Positions 53,853-62,260 of a DNA stretch of 64,000 nt are shown one piece after another; within the stretch, counting starts at the first letter, position 1; each line of letters begins with the position of its first letter. Origin of the DNA: Saccharothrix sp. ALI-22-I (GTDB lineage Bacteria > Actinomycetota > Actinomycetes > Mycobacteriales > Pseudonocardiaceae). Location of the stretch: positions 1-64,000 of the forward strand of contig NZ_MTQP01000049.1 of assembly GCF_001984175.1 (NCBI RefSeq), in the 5' to 3' direction. The notes below the pieces were generated by a model that made no database searches, was not told where the DNA came from, and saw nothing but the letters and a program-made list of their open reading frames with translations. The position numbers were made by a program, and so were the translations under genes.

Positions 53853-54092
53853 GTGGACGCCCGCTTCACCGAGCTGCTGGCCTCGTTGCTACCGCTGCTG
53901 GGCAGCACCCCGCTGACCGAGGAGACCCGCCTGCGCGACGCCGGGCTGGACTCGATGCAGGCGGTGGAAGTGCTGTTCGGCATCGAAGAGGTGTTCGGCG
54001 TCTCGCTGCCCGACGAGGAGCTGAACGACCAGACGTTCGCCACCGCCGGCTCCCTGTGGCAGGTGGTGGACTCGGCCCTCGCTCGGCCCTGA
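53853..54092 (+). CDS. Acyl carrier protein of the ligase/decarboxylase trio
   Basis: A 79-residue ACP. 'LRDAGLDSMQAVEVLFGIEE' contains the phosphopantetheine Ser in a classical DSM motif, followed by 'VFGVSLPDEELNDQTFATAG'. It starts with GTG 4 bp after the decarboxylase stop and is the last gene of the operon. The carrier type (DSM) differs from the GGNSL PCPs and the SSL extender ACP, so the operon uses three carrier classes. Confidence 0.88.
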   Translation: MDARFTELLASLLPLLGSTPLTEETRLRDAGLDSMQAVEVLFGIEEVFGVSLPDEELNDQTFATAGSLWQVVDSALARP

Positions 54093-54111
54093 CCACACGG
54101 TTCGACGGAAG

Positions 54112-54182
54112 CTCCCCCGGCCGAGCAGGACCAGCCAGCCGATGAGTCGGACGGAGATCAGGTACAGCAGTCGTGACGCCAC
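54112..54182 (-). pseudogene. N-terminal scrap of an rve-type IS transposase
   Basis: The minus strand from 54182 encodes 'MASRLLYLISVRLIGWLVLL' then 'GRGS', almost the start of the transposase at 30447 ('[20 protein letters not shown]'). Even the DNA just before the start matches (CCGCACGATCA... versus ACACGATCA...). The rest is deleted, 20 bp from the end of the biosynthetic operon. Confidence 0.7.
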
Positions 54183-54273
54183 GCCGCACGATCAGGCACT
54201 GAGCTATTCCGGGTAACGGGTCGTGGCGCTGTGATCGTCATCCCCTACAGCAAGGCGGCCTTCGTTCCTCCTG

Positions 54274-54303
54274 CTGTGCCGCTCGAAAGTCATCCTTGCT
54301 GGT
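54274..54303 (+). repeat. Left terminal inverted repeat of the IS
   Basis: Begins CTGTGCCGCTCGAAAGTCAT. It matches the complement of the right end over about 30 bases, with one base deleted and two mismatches. Confidence 0.85.
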
Positions 54304-55385
54304 CAATCGGCATGTCTGTACTCGTTGATGAGGCCGCCGAGGATGCGGGTGCGGTGCAGTCTGTGGGTGTCGAGGTTGTGCACGGCGGTGGGGCGCTGCT
54401 GGACGTTGGGTGGTAGTTGGTCGCGGGCCTGGTGAGGCCGGTGCCGGTTGTAGTGGTCTTCGTAGGTCTTGAGGACCTGGCGTGCATGGCCTTCGCTGGT
54501 GATCAGGATGTGGTCGAGGACTTCGCGTCGGAGGGTGCCGATGACCCGTTCGCAGTGGGCGTTCATCCGCGGTGCCTGTGGCGCGCTCTTGATCACGTGG
54601 AGATCGTCGGAGTGGAAGACGGCGTCGAACGCCTGGCTGTACTTGCCGCCGCGGTCGCGGAGCAGGAAGCGCAAGGACTCCATCCGGTGTCCGAGGTCGG
54701 CGGTGAGGTTTCTGGCCTGCTGTGTCGTCCACTCCCGGGTCGGGTGGGCGGTGACGCCGGTGACGTGCGGGCGTCGGGTGCCGTGTTCAAGAAACGCCAG
54801 TGCGTAGAGGCGTGTGCCGAGCACGGTGTCGAGGTGGAGGAAGTCCGCCGCGATGATGCTCTCGGCCTGGGCGTTGAGGAACTGTCGCCAGGTGGGTCCG
54901 GTGCGGCGTGGTGCCGGGTCGATGCCCGCTTCGTGCAGGATCCGCCAGACCGTCGAGGCGGCGATGCGGTGGCCGAGACCGGCCAGTTCGCCCTGAATTC
55001 GCCGATGGCCCCACCGCGGGTTCTCCCTGGCAAGCCGCAGCACGAGCGACTTGATCGCCGCTCGTGTCGGTGGACGTCCGGTGCGTCGACGGGCGGTGTG
55101 GTCCCACTTGCGGGCCACGAGCCTGCGGTGCCAGGCGAGCAGGGTGCCCGGCGTGACCGGGAAGACCTCTGGCCAACGGCGACGGTCCACCAGTCCGGAC
55201 AGGGCGACGAACCAGAACCGGTCCGCGGGCTCGTAGCGGACCGGACCCGCCGGTTGCCGACGAAGGACCGCGTTCTCGTGCCGCAGCACGAGCAGTTCGG
55301 CGTCCTTCGCCGCCTCGCTGCGCAGCAGCACCAACGGAACGGACAGCAGCCTCCGGGTCGCCTGGTACAGCATGGACACGATCAC
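54303..55385 (-). CDS. IS transposase, rve/DDE integrase-core type (intact)
   Basis: A 360-residue transposase. The N-terminal helix-turn-helix region ('WGHRRIQGELAGLGHRIAAS') is followed by the rve core: 'IIAADFLHLDTVLGTRLYAL' (first Asp), 'LRFLLRDRGGKYSQAFDAVF' (second Asp), 'PRMNAHCERVIGTLRREVLD' (Glu), and the C-terminal 'HYNRHRPHQARDQLPP' and '[14 protein letters not shown]'. All three DDE residues are present, so it may be active. It is related to, but not the same as, the decayed elements at 29.4 and 30.9 kb. Confidence 0.92.
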   Translation of the reverse strand: MIVSMLYQATRRLLSVPLVLLRSEAAKDAELLVLRHENAVLRRQPAGPVRYEPADRFWFVALSGLVDRRRWPEVFPVTPGTLLAWHRRLVARKWDHTARRRTGRPPTRAAIKSLVLRLARENPRWGHRRIQGELAGLGHRIAASTVWRILHEAGIDPAPRRTGPTWRQFLNAQAESIIAADFLHLDTVLGTRLYALAFLEHGTRRPHVTGVTAHPTREWTTQQARNLTADLGHRMESLRFLLRDRGGKYSQAFDAVFHSDDLHVIKSAPQAPRMNAHCERVIGTLRREVLDHILITSEGHARQVLKTYEDHYNRHRPHQARDQLPPNVQQRPTAVHNLDTHRLHRTRILGGLINEYRHAD

Positions 55386-55422
55386 CCGGACATGCTCTCA
55401 ACACGGTGACACCCCGCGCTCT

Positions 55423-55453
55423 ACCAGCGACGATGACTTTTCGAGCGGCACAG
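55423..55453 (-). repeat. Right terminal inverted repeat of the IS
   Basis: On the minus strand begins CTGTGCCGCTCGAAAAGTCA. Bases 55418-55450 are identical to the solo end at 8355-8387 (33 of 33). Confidence 0.88.
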
Positions 55454-55890
55454 GTTGAACACGGCCTGGGCTTCCGGCGTGAGGTATCCGCCGAGCATGG
55501 CCAAGGCAGGCAGGACGGCTTTCAACCGGGCCTCGTAGATGTCATCCTCCGACCACAGCGCAGCGGCCAGCGCCAGCCGTCGTGGGTCGGCGATGTGGAC
55601 CTCGATCGGAACACCGGCACACCATGCGGAGAGCAGCCACCGCTGGACCACGTCCGCGGCCAGGTGGCTCGCCTTCTGCGGCAGGGCTTGACTGCGGCGC
55701 CGATGAAGCCCACGACAGGGGCGGCCAGTACGACGTCGGGTTGAAAGCCGTCGGTTTCGGGTTCCCGGACCGAGGTGGCCGCGAAGCTGCGTGTCACCTT
55801 GAGGAGCCGACGAAGCTGCTCACCCTCGCCCGCCAACAGGGTGGAGCGAAGGGCGTCCAACAACGACGGGGGTCGCTCGGCGCGCCCTGA
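55454..55890 (-). pseudogene. Interrupted gene of unknown family, truncated by the IS
   Basis: A minus-strand coding signal begins 'LDALRSTLLAGEGEQLRRLL' and 'TDGFQPDVVLAAPVVGFIGA'. After a frameshift near 55680 it continues 'VQRWLLSAWCAGVPIEVHIA' and 'LYLTPEAQAVFN'-like codons ('GGYLTPEAQAVFN') up to the IS end. Start and stop regions are lost or unclear. I do not recognise the family. Confidence 0.5.
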
Positions 55891-56019
55891 CAGGATGCAC
55901 CCCTCGACGGACCCGGACTCGCCCGCGGCCGAGGTTGTCGAATGCGCGGTGGTGTTCGTGAGGGTTCTGCCTGACTTGTTCGGCGCGTGATCTGTGATGC
56001 CCGCGGCCCGTTTGCCCGA

Positions 56020-56412
56020 GGCCAGCGGCTCATGGTGATGCGCAACACACGCGCGGCGCCCGCGACGGCATGATGTGCACTCCGGCGACCGAGCCCTTGC
56101 GCACCATCACCATCACCACCACCGGCCACCGGCCACCAGCCGCTGGTCGGCTGGGAGCCCGGCCCCTCGACTTCGCCTGGTTCGGGATCTCCTCCACCGG
56201 TGGTATTGAGGATCGAGGCGACCTTCTGTCCGCCATCGCGGGCTGCACCTTCCGCATGTTGGAACCCGACGAAATCCGCGCCGCGATGGCGTTCCCGGAC
56301 GGCTACCGCCTGTAGTACAACCGTCGCGAGCGCATCAGACAGCTGGGCAACGCCGTCACCCCCGCCAGCGGCCGAGTGGCTGGTCGGCCGCGTCGCCGAA
56401 TCCCCGGGCTAG
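56020..56412 (+). pseudogene. Cytosine-5 DNA methyltransferase C-terminal relic
   Basis: 'MMCTPATEPLRTITITTTG', then in shifted frames 'HQPLVGWEPGP', 'CTFRMLEPDEIRAAMAFPDG' and 'NRRERIRQLGNAVTPP', then 'AAEWLVGRVAES'. These are motifs IX and X of phage/bacterial C5 methyltransferases. A TAG at 56313 and at least two frameshifts inactivate it, and the catalytic PCQ region is absent. It may be what is left of a defence or prophage locus next to the NERD kinase gene. Confidence 0.7.
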
Positions 56413-56825
56413 CCGCCGCTGGAGTACGACGAGCCCGTCCTCGCCGCCTGATCTCTCGTCCCCGTCACTGTCGGCCGGCGCGTTGCGGCGTCGGTCGACC
56501 GACCCAAGGACACCTCCGGACCATTGGAAGAAGGACCACATGACCGCCACTGACCCTCTTCTACAGACACCACCACGCCGTGCTCTCCGCCACGGCGTTG
56601 ATGGCCGATCACATCCGACTGAGGCAGGTTGTGCCACACGAAGTCCGGCACCTGCGCAGAAGCCAACGGGGTGTCATCCCGCGCCCAAAGCCACAGCCCA
56701 ACAGCACCTGACGAAGTACTACCAGGACGGCGTTGGGGACGAATGGCGACGCGCGGGGCAAGGAGATCGAGCCGGTTGAACCACCTGTCTGCCATGCGGC
56801 GCTCCGCGGATGGCTGAGCACCCGG
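56413..56825. other. Gene-free stretch
   Basis: I see no convincing coding frame, RNA or repeat here. The frames present have poor codon character and no recognisable motif. Confidence 0.4.
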
Positions 56826-59800
56826 TCAGCCGATGACTTCGGCCGCGGTGAACCACGTTGTCGGGTTGGCGATGTCTCGGATCTCCAGTGAGCGGGCCAT
56901 TTGTTCGAGGTCGGCATCCGCGTAGCGGGAACGGTGGGTCGCCCGGACGACGATCGCCACCCCGAACGCGCCGCAGTCGACGACAAGGCCGCCGTCCAGA
57001 GAGGTGGTGTGGCCCGTTATGTCGGTGTCCCATCCGGGACGTGCGGGGGTGAGGTTGGTGGAGGACAGGTCGACCAACACGGCCTCGCCGTGACCGGTGG
57101 AGGACTCGCTCGCCTTGTCGTCGCACAGGTGCAGGTAGGCGTGCCAGCCGTCATTCGCGCCGCGCCAAGGGTCGCTGAGTCCGTCGTAGGCACCGCAGAC
57201 GGCGAGCCCGCCGGGGACGTAGCTGAACCGGATCGGATACCGGAGCTGCCGCCGCGCGCCGACCTCGACCCGACCTGCCAGGTCCACCAGCGCATCGCGC
57301 TCGGTCCACTCGTACCCTCGCACCACGAGCCACGTGTCGGCGCCGTACTCCACGATGACCGCGGGTGTCGTGTACGTCCAGCCCGAGCGCGGGTGGGGGT
57401 CGGGGAAGTCGTCCAGGTGGAACGCGGTTCGCGGGCCGACGGTGAACGCCCGCCGGCCGAGGACGGCGGTGCGGTCGAACGTGCCGGGCGGGTAGAGCTT
57501 CACGTTTGCGCCGAGGTATCGCCAACGGTCGTCGTAGTACACCGACTCCGACTGCACGCCACCGAAGATTCCTGTGTCGGCGACGAACGCGTCGCCCGGC
57601 AGGCTGGTGATCGTGAAGGTCATCTGGGGGTTCTCGACGGACACCGGACCGGGCGGCCGTTGCGGCGGCACCTTGGACACGCTCGGCGTCACCAAGGTCC
57701 AGATCATCGACTGTGGCGGCTGCAGCACCGCGAACGCGTACGCCGCCGACACGGTCGACAACAGCACGGCGACGAACCCGACCAGCGCACGGACACGGGC
57801 CCGGGTCCACACCGGAGCGCGTAATCGCACCCCTGTGGCGAACGACCGCGGCCGGATCGCGTACACCTCGCGCCACGCCGCCTCCATCGACGGCAAGTCC
57901 GGGTATCGCCGCTCGGCGTCGCGGTGCAGCGCCCGCTGGAAGAACCGGGTCAGGCCGGCGCGCAGCTCCGGGTCGAAGCGGTCGGCGGCCGGCTCCGGCC
58001 AGTCGGCCGACACCGCGCCGGGGTGCACGCTCCCGTCACCCCACACCGGCAGGACCCCGGACGCCATCTCGTGCAGGCTGACCGCTGCGGCGTACCGCTC
58101 GGCGTGGCCGTCGTAAAGCGGGCGGCGGGCGGAACCGAGGAACGGGTCGAGGTAGCCGCCCGTGCCGACGGTGACCTCCGTGAGCAGGGCATCGCTCAGC
58201 GAGAAGTCGTACAGGACCAGCTCCACGCCGGAGCCCGGGCGTTCGCAGAGCCCGAAGTTGTCCGGCTTGAGGTCGCGGTGGAACACGCCTGCGGCGGCGA
58301 GCTGGGCCAGCCCGCGGAGCACGTGCACGCCGTAGCGCTCCAGCTCCGGGCGTTCCAGCCGTCCTTCTGCCCGCAGCCGCGCGCCGACCGACCGGTTTCC
58401 GGCGTACTCCAGTTCAAGCACCGTGCGACCGTGCACCTCGCGCGGACCGGCCAGCAGCCGCACGACACCCGAGCCGCCGACGTGCCGCAGGACGTCGGCC
58501 TCGGCCCGCAACCGGGCAGCCCGCTCCTCGTCCAGCGCGACCTTGAAGACGCGCCGGTCCACGGTGCCATCGGCGGTGGTGCGCGCCACCTGGAGCGCAC
58601 GGGCGGTCGAGCCGGTTCCCAACACGTGCTCGACCAGCCACCGCTCCTCCAGGTACTGGCCGGGTACTGCCACCAGCGGGTCGACGGCGGGCAGGTGGTC
58701 GGTGGCGAGGTGCTCGCGTTCGAGGGCGTCAAGGCGCTGCAGGAACCCGTCGACCGACAACCGCAGGCGCGGGTCGGGCCGCGTGGCGTCGAACACCAGG
58801 TCGGACAAGCCCTCGGCCACCCCGCGGTGCGGTCGTAGACCTTCCTCCACGGCGAGCCGGTCCCGCAGCTCCGCCCGCCGCCGCGCGGGTTCCTCGTCGG
58901 ACAGCACCAGGTACGCGATCGCGCCGAGGCCGAACACATCGAGCGCGACCGGGTTTGCGCCCGGGATCTCCGATTCCGGCGCCAGGTAGGGGTCGTCCGG
59001 GTCGGAGAAGGACGCCGCGATGGTGTGCCCGACCGACGCCGCCGGCTCCTCCAAGCGGAACGCGGACCGCCAGTCCGCGATCCGCAGCACCGGCCGCTCG
59101 TCCGCGCTGACCCAGACCGACCGGGCCGACAACGCGCGATGGCACAACGCGTGCCCGTGCGCGTAGTGGACCGCCTCGGCCAGTTGGCGCAACAGGTCCA
59201 GCCGCTGCGCCAACGCTGGCTCCCGCAGTTCGAGGTGGTCGTCGAGCCGCAGGTCAGATGTCTTGTGCCGGAACAGGATCGCCCATCCGCCGGGGTGCGG
59301 GCCGAAGCGGACGGGTTGCACGACACCGCGGTGCACGATCCGCTGGAGCACCCGGTACTCGCGTTCGGCGGCCCGTTCGACCGCGCGCCTGGCCGTGGCC
59401 GTGGCCTGGTCCGCCGACAGGTAGATGCGCAACCGGCCTTCCTCCGCGATGTCGCCGTCGCGCCGGGCGAGCCGGTCCTCCCAGTCGACCCCGACGTTGA
59501 GCGGCCTGCGGTCGAGCTCCCACTCCCCGCCGAAGCGCAGGTGCGCGGTGGCCGCCCCGACGTCGGCCTCCGCCAGGAGGTTCGGCAGCACATCACGGGC
59601 GAAGTCGGGAGACACCTCGGTCCCGTCGACACCGAGCAGGTCACGCCACAGCCACGGCAACCCCGTGCTCTCCCGGTCGCGGCCGTAGACGCGTTGGCGC
59701 TGAACGTCGTCCATGTCCGCGACGAGACCGGACGCGGACAGGAACACCACCGGCTCCACCCGGGGCACCCTCTCGGACACGCCCAGCCGCCCGGCGGCGC

Positions 59801-60131
59801 GGTCCAGCACCGCCCTCAGTTCCTTGGCCTTGCGGTCCAGCAGGTGCAGCGGGTTGCGCAACGCCCGCCGCGTGCCGCCGTCGTTGAACCGCCAGTTGCC
59901 GGTGTGCGCCCGTAAGCTGCCGGGATGCGATTTGATCTCGATGAGGAACAGCCCGCCGGGAGCGGCGACGAGCAGGTCGCACTCGTTGACCCGCCCAGTG
60001 ATCGCGGTGAACGTGAACGTCGCCCAGGCCCGGTACGGCCACTCCCTCCGCACCGACCGCTTGACGTGCTCAAGCGCGTCCTGCTCCCACCGGAACGGCG
60101 ACACCTCCTCCTGAAACCACCACCGCTCCAC
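56826..60131 (-). CDS. NERD - pseudokinase - Ser/Thr kinase - transmembrane - ectodomain protein (PglW-like)
   Basis: A 1101-residue protein. An N-terminal NERD domain (~15-130) contains 'ITGRVNECDLLVAAPGGLFL' and 'IEIKSHPG', keeping the nuclease-like D...E-I-K. A first kinase-like domain (~245-480) reads 'CHRALSARSVW' with Ala333 in place of the catalytic Asp and is a pseudokinase. The second (~495-770) is complete: 'VLGTGSTARAL', Lys530 in 'RVFKVAL', His618-Arg-Asp620 in 'FHRDLKPDNFGL', DFS for DFG. One membrane helix (~781-804, 'LVGFVAVLLSTVSAAYAFAV') precedes a ~295-residue outer domain. NERD plus two kinase domains recalls PglW of BREX/Pgl phage defence; the membrane anchor and ectodomain do not. 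GTG 60131 has AAGGGAG 5 bp upstream; the frame is open to 60302. Confidence 0.85.
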   Translation of the reverse strand: MERWWFQEEVSPFRWEQDALEHVKRSVRREWPYRAWATFTFTAITGRVNECDLLVAAPGGLFLIEIKSHPGSLRAHTGNWRFNDGGTRRALRNPLHLLDRKAKELRAVLDRAAGRLGVSERVPRVEPVVFLSASGLVADMDDVQRQRVYGRDRESTGLPWLWRDLLGVDGTEVSPDFARDVLPNLLAEADVGAATAHLRFGGEWELDRRPLNVGVDWEDRLARRDGDIAEEGRLRIYLSADQATATARRAVERAAEREYRVLQRIVHRGVVQPVRFGPHPGGWAILFRHKTSDLRLDDHLELREPALAQRLDLLRQLAEAVHYAHGHALCHRALSARSVWVSADERPVLRIADWRSAFRLEEPAASVGHTIAASFSDPDDPYLAPESEIPGANPVALDVFGLGAIAYLVLSDEEPARRRAELRDRLAVEEGLRPHRGVAEGLSDLVFDATRPDPRLRLSVDGFLQRLDALEREHLATDHLPAVDPLVAVPGQYLEERWLVEHVLGTGSTARALQVARTTADGTVDRRVFKVALDEERAARLRAEADVLRHVGGSGVVRLLAGPREVHGRTVLELEYAGNRSVGARLRAEGRLERPELERYGVHVLRGLAQLAAAGVFHRDLKPDNFGLCERPGSGVELVLYDFSLSDALLTEVTVGTGGYLDPFLGSARRPLYDGHAERYAAAVSLHEMASGVLPVWGDGSVHPGAVSADWPEPAADRFDPELRAGLTRFFQRALHRDAERRYPDLPSMEAAWREVYAIRPRSFATGVRLRAPVWTRARVRALVGFVAVLLSTVSAAYAFAVLQPPQSMIWTLVTPSVSKVPPQRPPGPVSVENPQMTFTITSLPGDAFVADTGIFGGVQSESVYYDDRWRYLGANVKLYPPGTFDRTAVLGRRAFTVGPRTAFHLDDFPDPHPRSGWTYTTPAVIVEYGADTWLVVRGYEWTERDALVDLAGRVEVGARRQLRYPIRFSYVPGGLAVCGAYDGLSDPWRGANDGWHAYLHLCDDKASESSTGHGEAVLVDLSSTNLTPARPGWDTDITGHTTSLDGGLVVDCGAFGVAIVVRATHRSRYADADLEQMARSLEIRDIANPTTWFTAAEVIG

Positions 60132-60450
60132 ACCGACTCCCTTCGGCAACCGATCACCGGATGCTAACGGTGACAACCGTCGGTCTGTCAGGTGTTTATC
60201 GAGCGGAACGCCCTGCACTCCGGCCGGCGGTTTTGCGGTCAGCGGCAGAGGGTGGGCGGTGCGCGACGACTGGATCCAGGTGCGCACGCGGTGAGTCGTC
60301 ACGACGTCCCGGCGGACCAGACCTTGACGTTGAGGACAATGTAGTCGGCGTTGCTGCCGGTCGGACTATCCGGCACGGATGTGACGGGTGCTCGTGCGCG
60401 GCCGAAGGAGCCGCGAGAGCTGCAGAGCGGAACAGTGGAGGTTCACCGGG
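60132..60450. other. Divergent promoter region, kinase/threonylcarbamoyl-AMP synthase
   Basis: No gene. It carries the AAGGGAG ribosome site of the kinase at the left edge and GGAGG of the next gene at the right edge. No clear operator was seen. Confidence 0.4.
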
Positions 60451-61428
60451 GTGAGGGCAGCAATCAGTGACATCGACAAGGCGGCCGGTGTGCTGCGTGC
60501 GGGAGGGCTGGTGGCCATCCCGACGGAAACCGTCTACGGGCTGGGTGCCAACGTCGAGGACGTCGCCGCCGTCGCCCGCGTCTTCCAGGTCAAAGGCCGC
60601 CCGCCGTCACATCCGCTGATCGTCCACATCGGCAGCGCGGAGCAATTGGGCGAGTGGGTCACGGTCGTGCCCGACACGGCCCGCCTGCTGGCCGAACGCT
60701 TCTGGCCGGGGCCGCTCACGCTGGTCCTGCGGCGCGGACCCCGGGTGCCCCTCGAAGCGACCGGTGGGCTGGAGACGGTGGCCGTGCGTGTGCCCGACCA
60801 CTCCATGGCGCTGGCGCTGCTGTCGGCCTTCGGCGGTGGTGTCGCGGCACCGTCCGCCAACCGCTTCGGCTCGGTCAGCCCCACCACGGCGGACCACGTC
60901 CGCGCGGAGCTCGGTGATGCGGTCGACTTCGTGCTCGACGGCGGCCCTTGTCAGGTGGGCCTCGAGTCGACCATCGTCGACGCGACCAGCGAGACGCCGA
61001 GCATCCTCCGGCCCGGCGGGGTGACCCGCGAGGAACTCGAAGCGGCACTGGGCAGCCAGGTCTCGGTCGGCTCGACGAGCCGCGTCCGGGTGCCGGGCCA
61101 ACACCCGTCGCACTACGCACCGCGTGCGCGGGTGGTCCTCGTCGAGCCCGAGGCGCTTCTCACCGAAGTGGAGCTCGCGCAGGAGGCGGGACACCGGGTC
61201 GGCGTCATCCTTCCGCCCTCCCTGGCCGATGCGCCGGTGAAGACGCATGCCGTGGTGGCCGTTCCTCGTTCAATGGCCGCCTACGCACGCCGGTTGTACG
61301 GGTTCCTGCGCGACCTCGACCAGTTGGGGTGCGACCTCATCGTCGCCTCCCTGCCCCCGGAGGAAGGCCTGGGCCTCGCGATCGCCAACCGGCTCCGCCG
61401 CGCCGCAGGACCCCGATCCACCACATGA
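60451..61428 (+). CDS. L-threonylcarbamoyladenylate synthase (Sua5 type)
   Basis: A 325-residue enzyme that makes threonylcarbamoyl-AMP for the t6A37 modification of ANN-decoding tRNAs. The YrdC domain (~1-200) contains 'GGLVAIPTETVYGLGA', 'VFQVKGRPPSHPLIVHI', 'ERFWPGPLTLVL', 'GVAAPSANRFGSVSPTTADH' and 'PSILRPGGVTREEL'. The linker 'RVPGQHPSHYAPRARVVLVE' joins the C-terminal Sua5 domain, so this is the long form. GTG 60451 is chosen for GGAGG 9 bp upstream. It is a housekeeping gene in an otherwise accessory region. Confidence 0.93.
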   Translation: MRAAISDIDKAAGVLRAGGLVAIPTETVYGLGANVEDVAAVARVFQVKGRPPSHPLIVHIGSAEQLGEWVTVVPDTARLLAERFWPGPLTLVLRRGPRVPLEATGGLETVAVRVPDHSMALALLSAFGGGVAAPSANRFGSVSPTTADHVRAELGDAVDFVLDGGPCQVGLESTIVDATSETPSILRPGGVTREELEAALGSQVSVGSTSRVRVPGQHPSHYAPRARVVLVEPEALLTEVELAQEAGHRVGVILPPSLADAPVKTHAVVAVPRSMAAYARRLYGFLRDLDQLGCDLIVASLPPEEGLGLAIANRLRRAAGPRSTT

Positions 61429-61480
61429 CCAGCACCGAGTCCACGGTGAAGCGGTGGGTTCGGTGGCTAGCCAGGCCCGA

Positions 61481-62122
61481 TCACAATACGGACCGCGCGG
61501 TGACGTCGAGGCCGCGGTCCGCGACCACGTCCGCGCGGCCGTTGGCCAGGCGGTAGCACAGGCCCACCACAGCGGCCCGGCCCGCATCGACCCGCTCGGC
61601 GAGGACGCGGGAGCGGTTCAACAGCAGGTCCACCGTGTGCCGGACGTGCTCGGCGAGAACGTCGTCGGCACCCACGCGACCCGCGGCCCGCGCCGCCAGC
61701 ACACTGGGCGTCACCCGTTCGACCACGTCCCGGATGTACCCGGCCGGTGCGGTCCCGTTCTCCACCGCGGCCGATGCGGCCCCGACTGCGCCGCACGAGT
61801 CATGGCCGAGGACCACGACCAGCGGGCAGTCCAGCACATCCACCCCGTACTCGATGCTGCCGAGCACCTCCGCTCCCACCACGTGACCTGCGGTGCGCAC
61901 GACGAACAGGTCACCCAGACCACGATCGAAGATGATCTCCGCAGCCAGTCGGGAGTCGGAGCAGCCGAACAGCACGGCGAACGGACGCTGGCCCGGTGCG
62001 ATCTCGGCGCGCCGTGCCGCATCCTGGTTCGGGTGCTGCGGAGCACCCGCGACGAAACGTCGGTTGCCGGCAAGCAGCAGCTCGAAGGCTTCAGCGGGAG
62101 TCGGCGACTGGATCTCTGACAT
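61481..62122 (-). CDS. Beta-class carbonic anhydrase
   Basis: A 213-residue enzyme interconverting CO2 and bicarbonate. Zinc ligands Cys54, His106 and Cys109 lie in 'VLFGCSDSRLAAEIIFDRG' and 'VVVLGHDSCGAVGA'; the Asp56-Arg58 dyad that gates the zinc is intact. 'LFVVRTAGHVVGAEVLGSIE' is also typical. It is of normal length for the short actinobacterial type and converges on the threonylcarbamoyl-AMP synthase. Confidence 0.93.
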   Translation of the reverse strand: MSEIQSPTPAEAFELLLAGNRRFVAGAPQHPNQDAARRAEIAPGQRPFAVLFGCSDSRLAAEIIFDRGLGDLFVVRTAGHVVGAEVLGSIEYGVDVLDCPLVVVLGHDSCGAVGAASAAVENGTAPAGYIRDVVERVTPSVLAARAAGRVGADDVLAEHVRHTVDLLLNRSRVLAERVDAGRAAVVGLCYRLANGRADVVADRGLDVTARSVL

Positions 62123-62260
62123 AGCCCCAGCCTAATACGACAGCCGGTGCGCCCAGTGATCAGAAGGTGATCGTCCAGCGGTCGTGACCTGATCAGAAGC
62201 TCGTCGTCGCCAGCCGGTGTGAGTCCGGTCCGGGTAGCTGCCAGGAGGCGGCGGGCCCGG

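Larger units (their letters stand above)
54274..55453 (-). mobile_element. Intact insertion sequence with terminal inverted repeats
   Basis: A ~1.18-kb element bounded by imperfect inverted repeats (54274-54303 and 55423-55453) with one complete transposase gene. The left repeat overlaps the transposase stop codon. No clear target duplication is visible. The right end is duplicated at 8353-8387. It inserted into, or deleted part of, a gene whose remains lie at 55454-55890. Confidence 0.85.

Noticed and set aside
54303..55385. Transposase as part of the biosynthetic cluster
   Set aside because: It lies inside its own inverted repeats and is a separate insertion after the operon's last gene.
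56413..56825. Minus-strand frame 56409-56795 as a small gene
   Set aside because: Codon use is poor, no ribosome site fits, and no family is recognisable.
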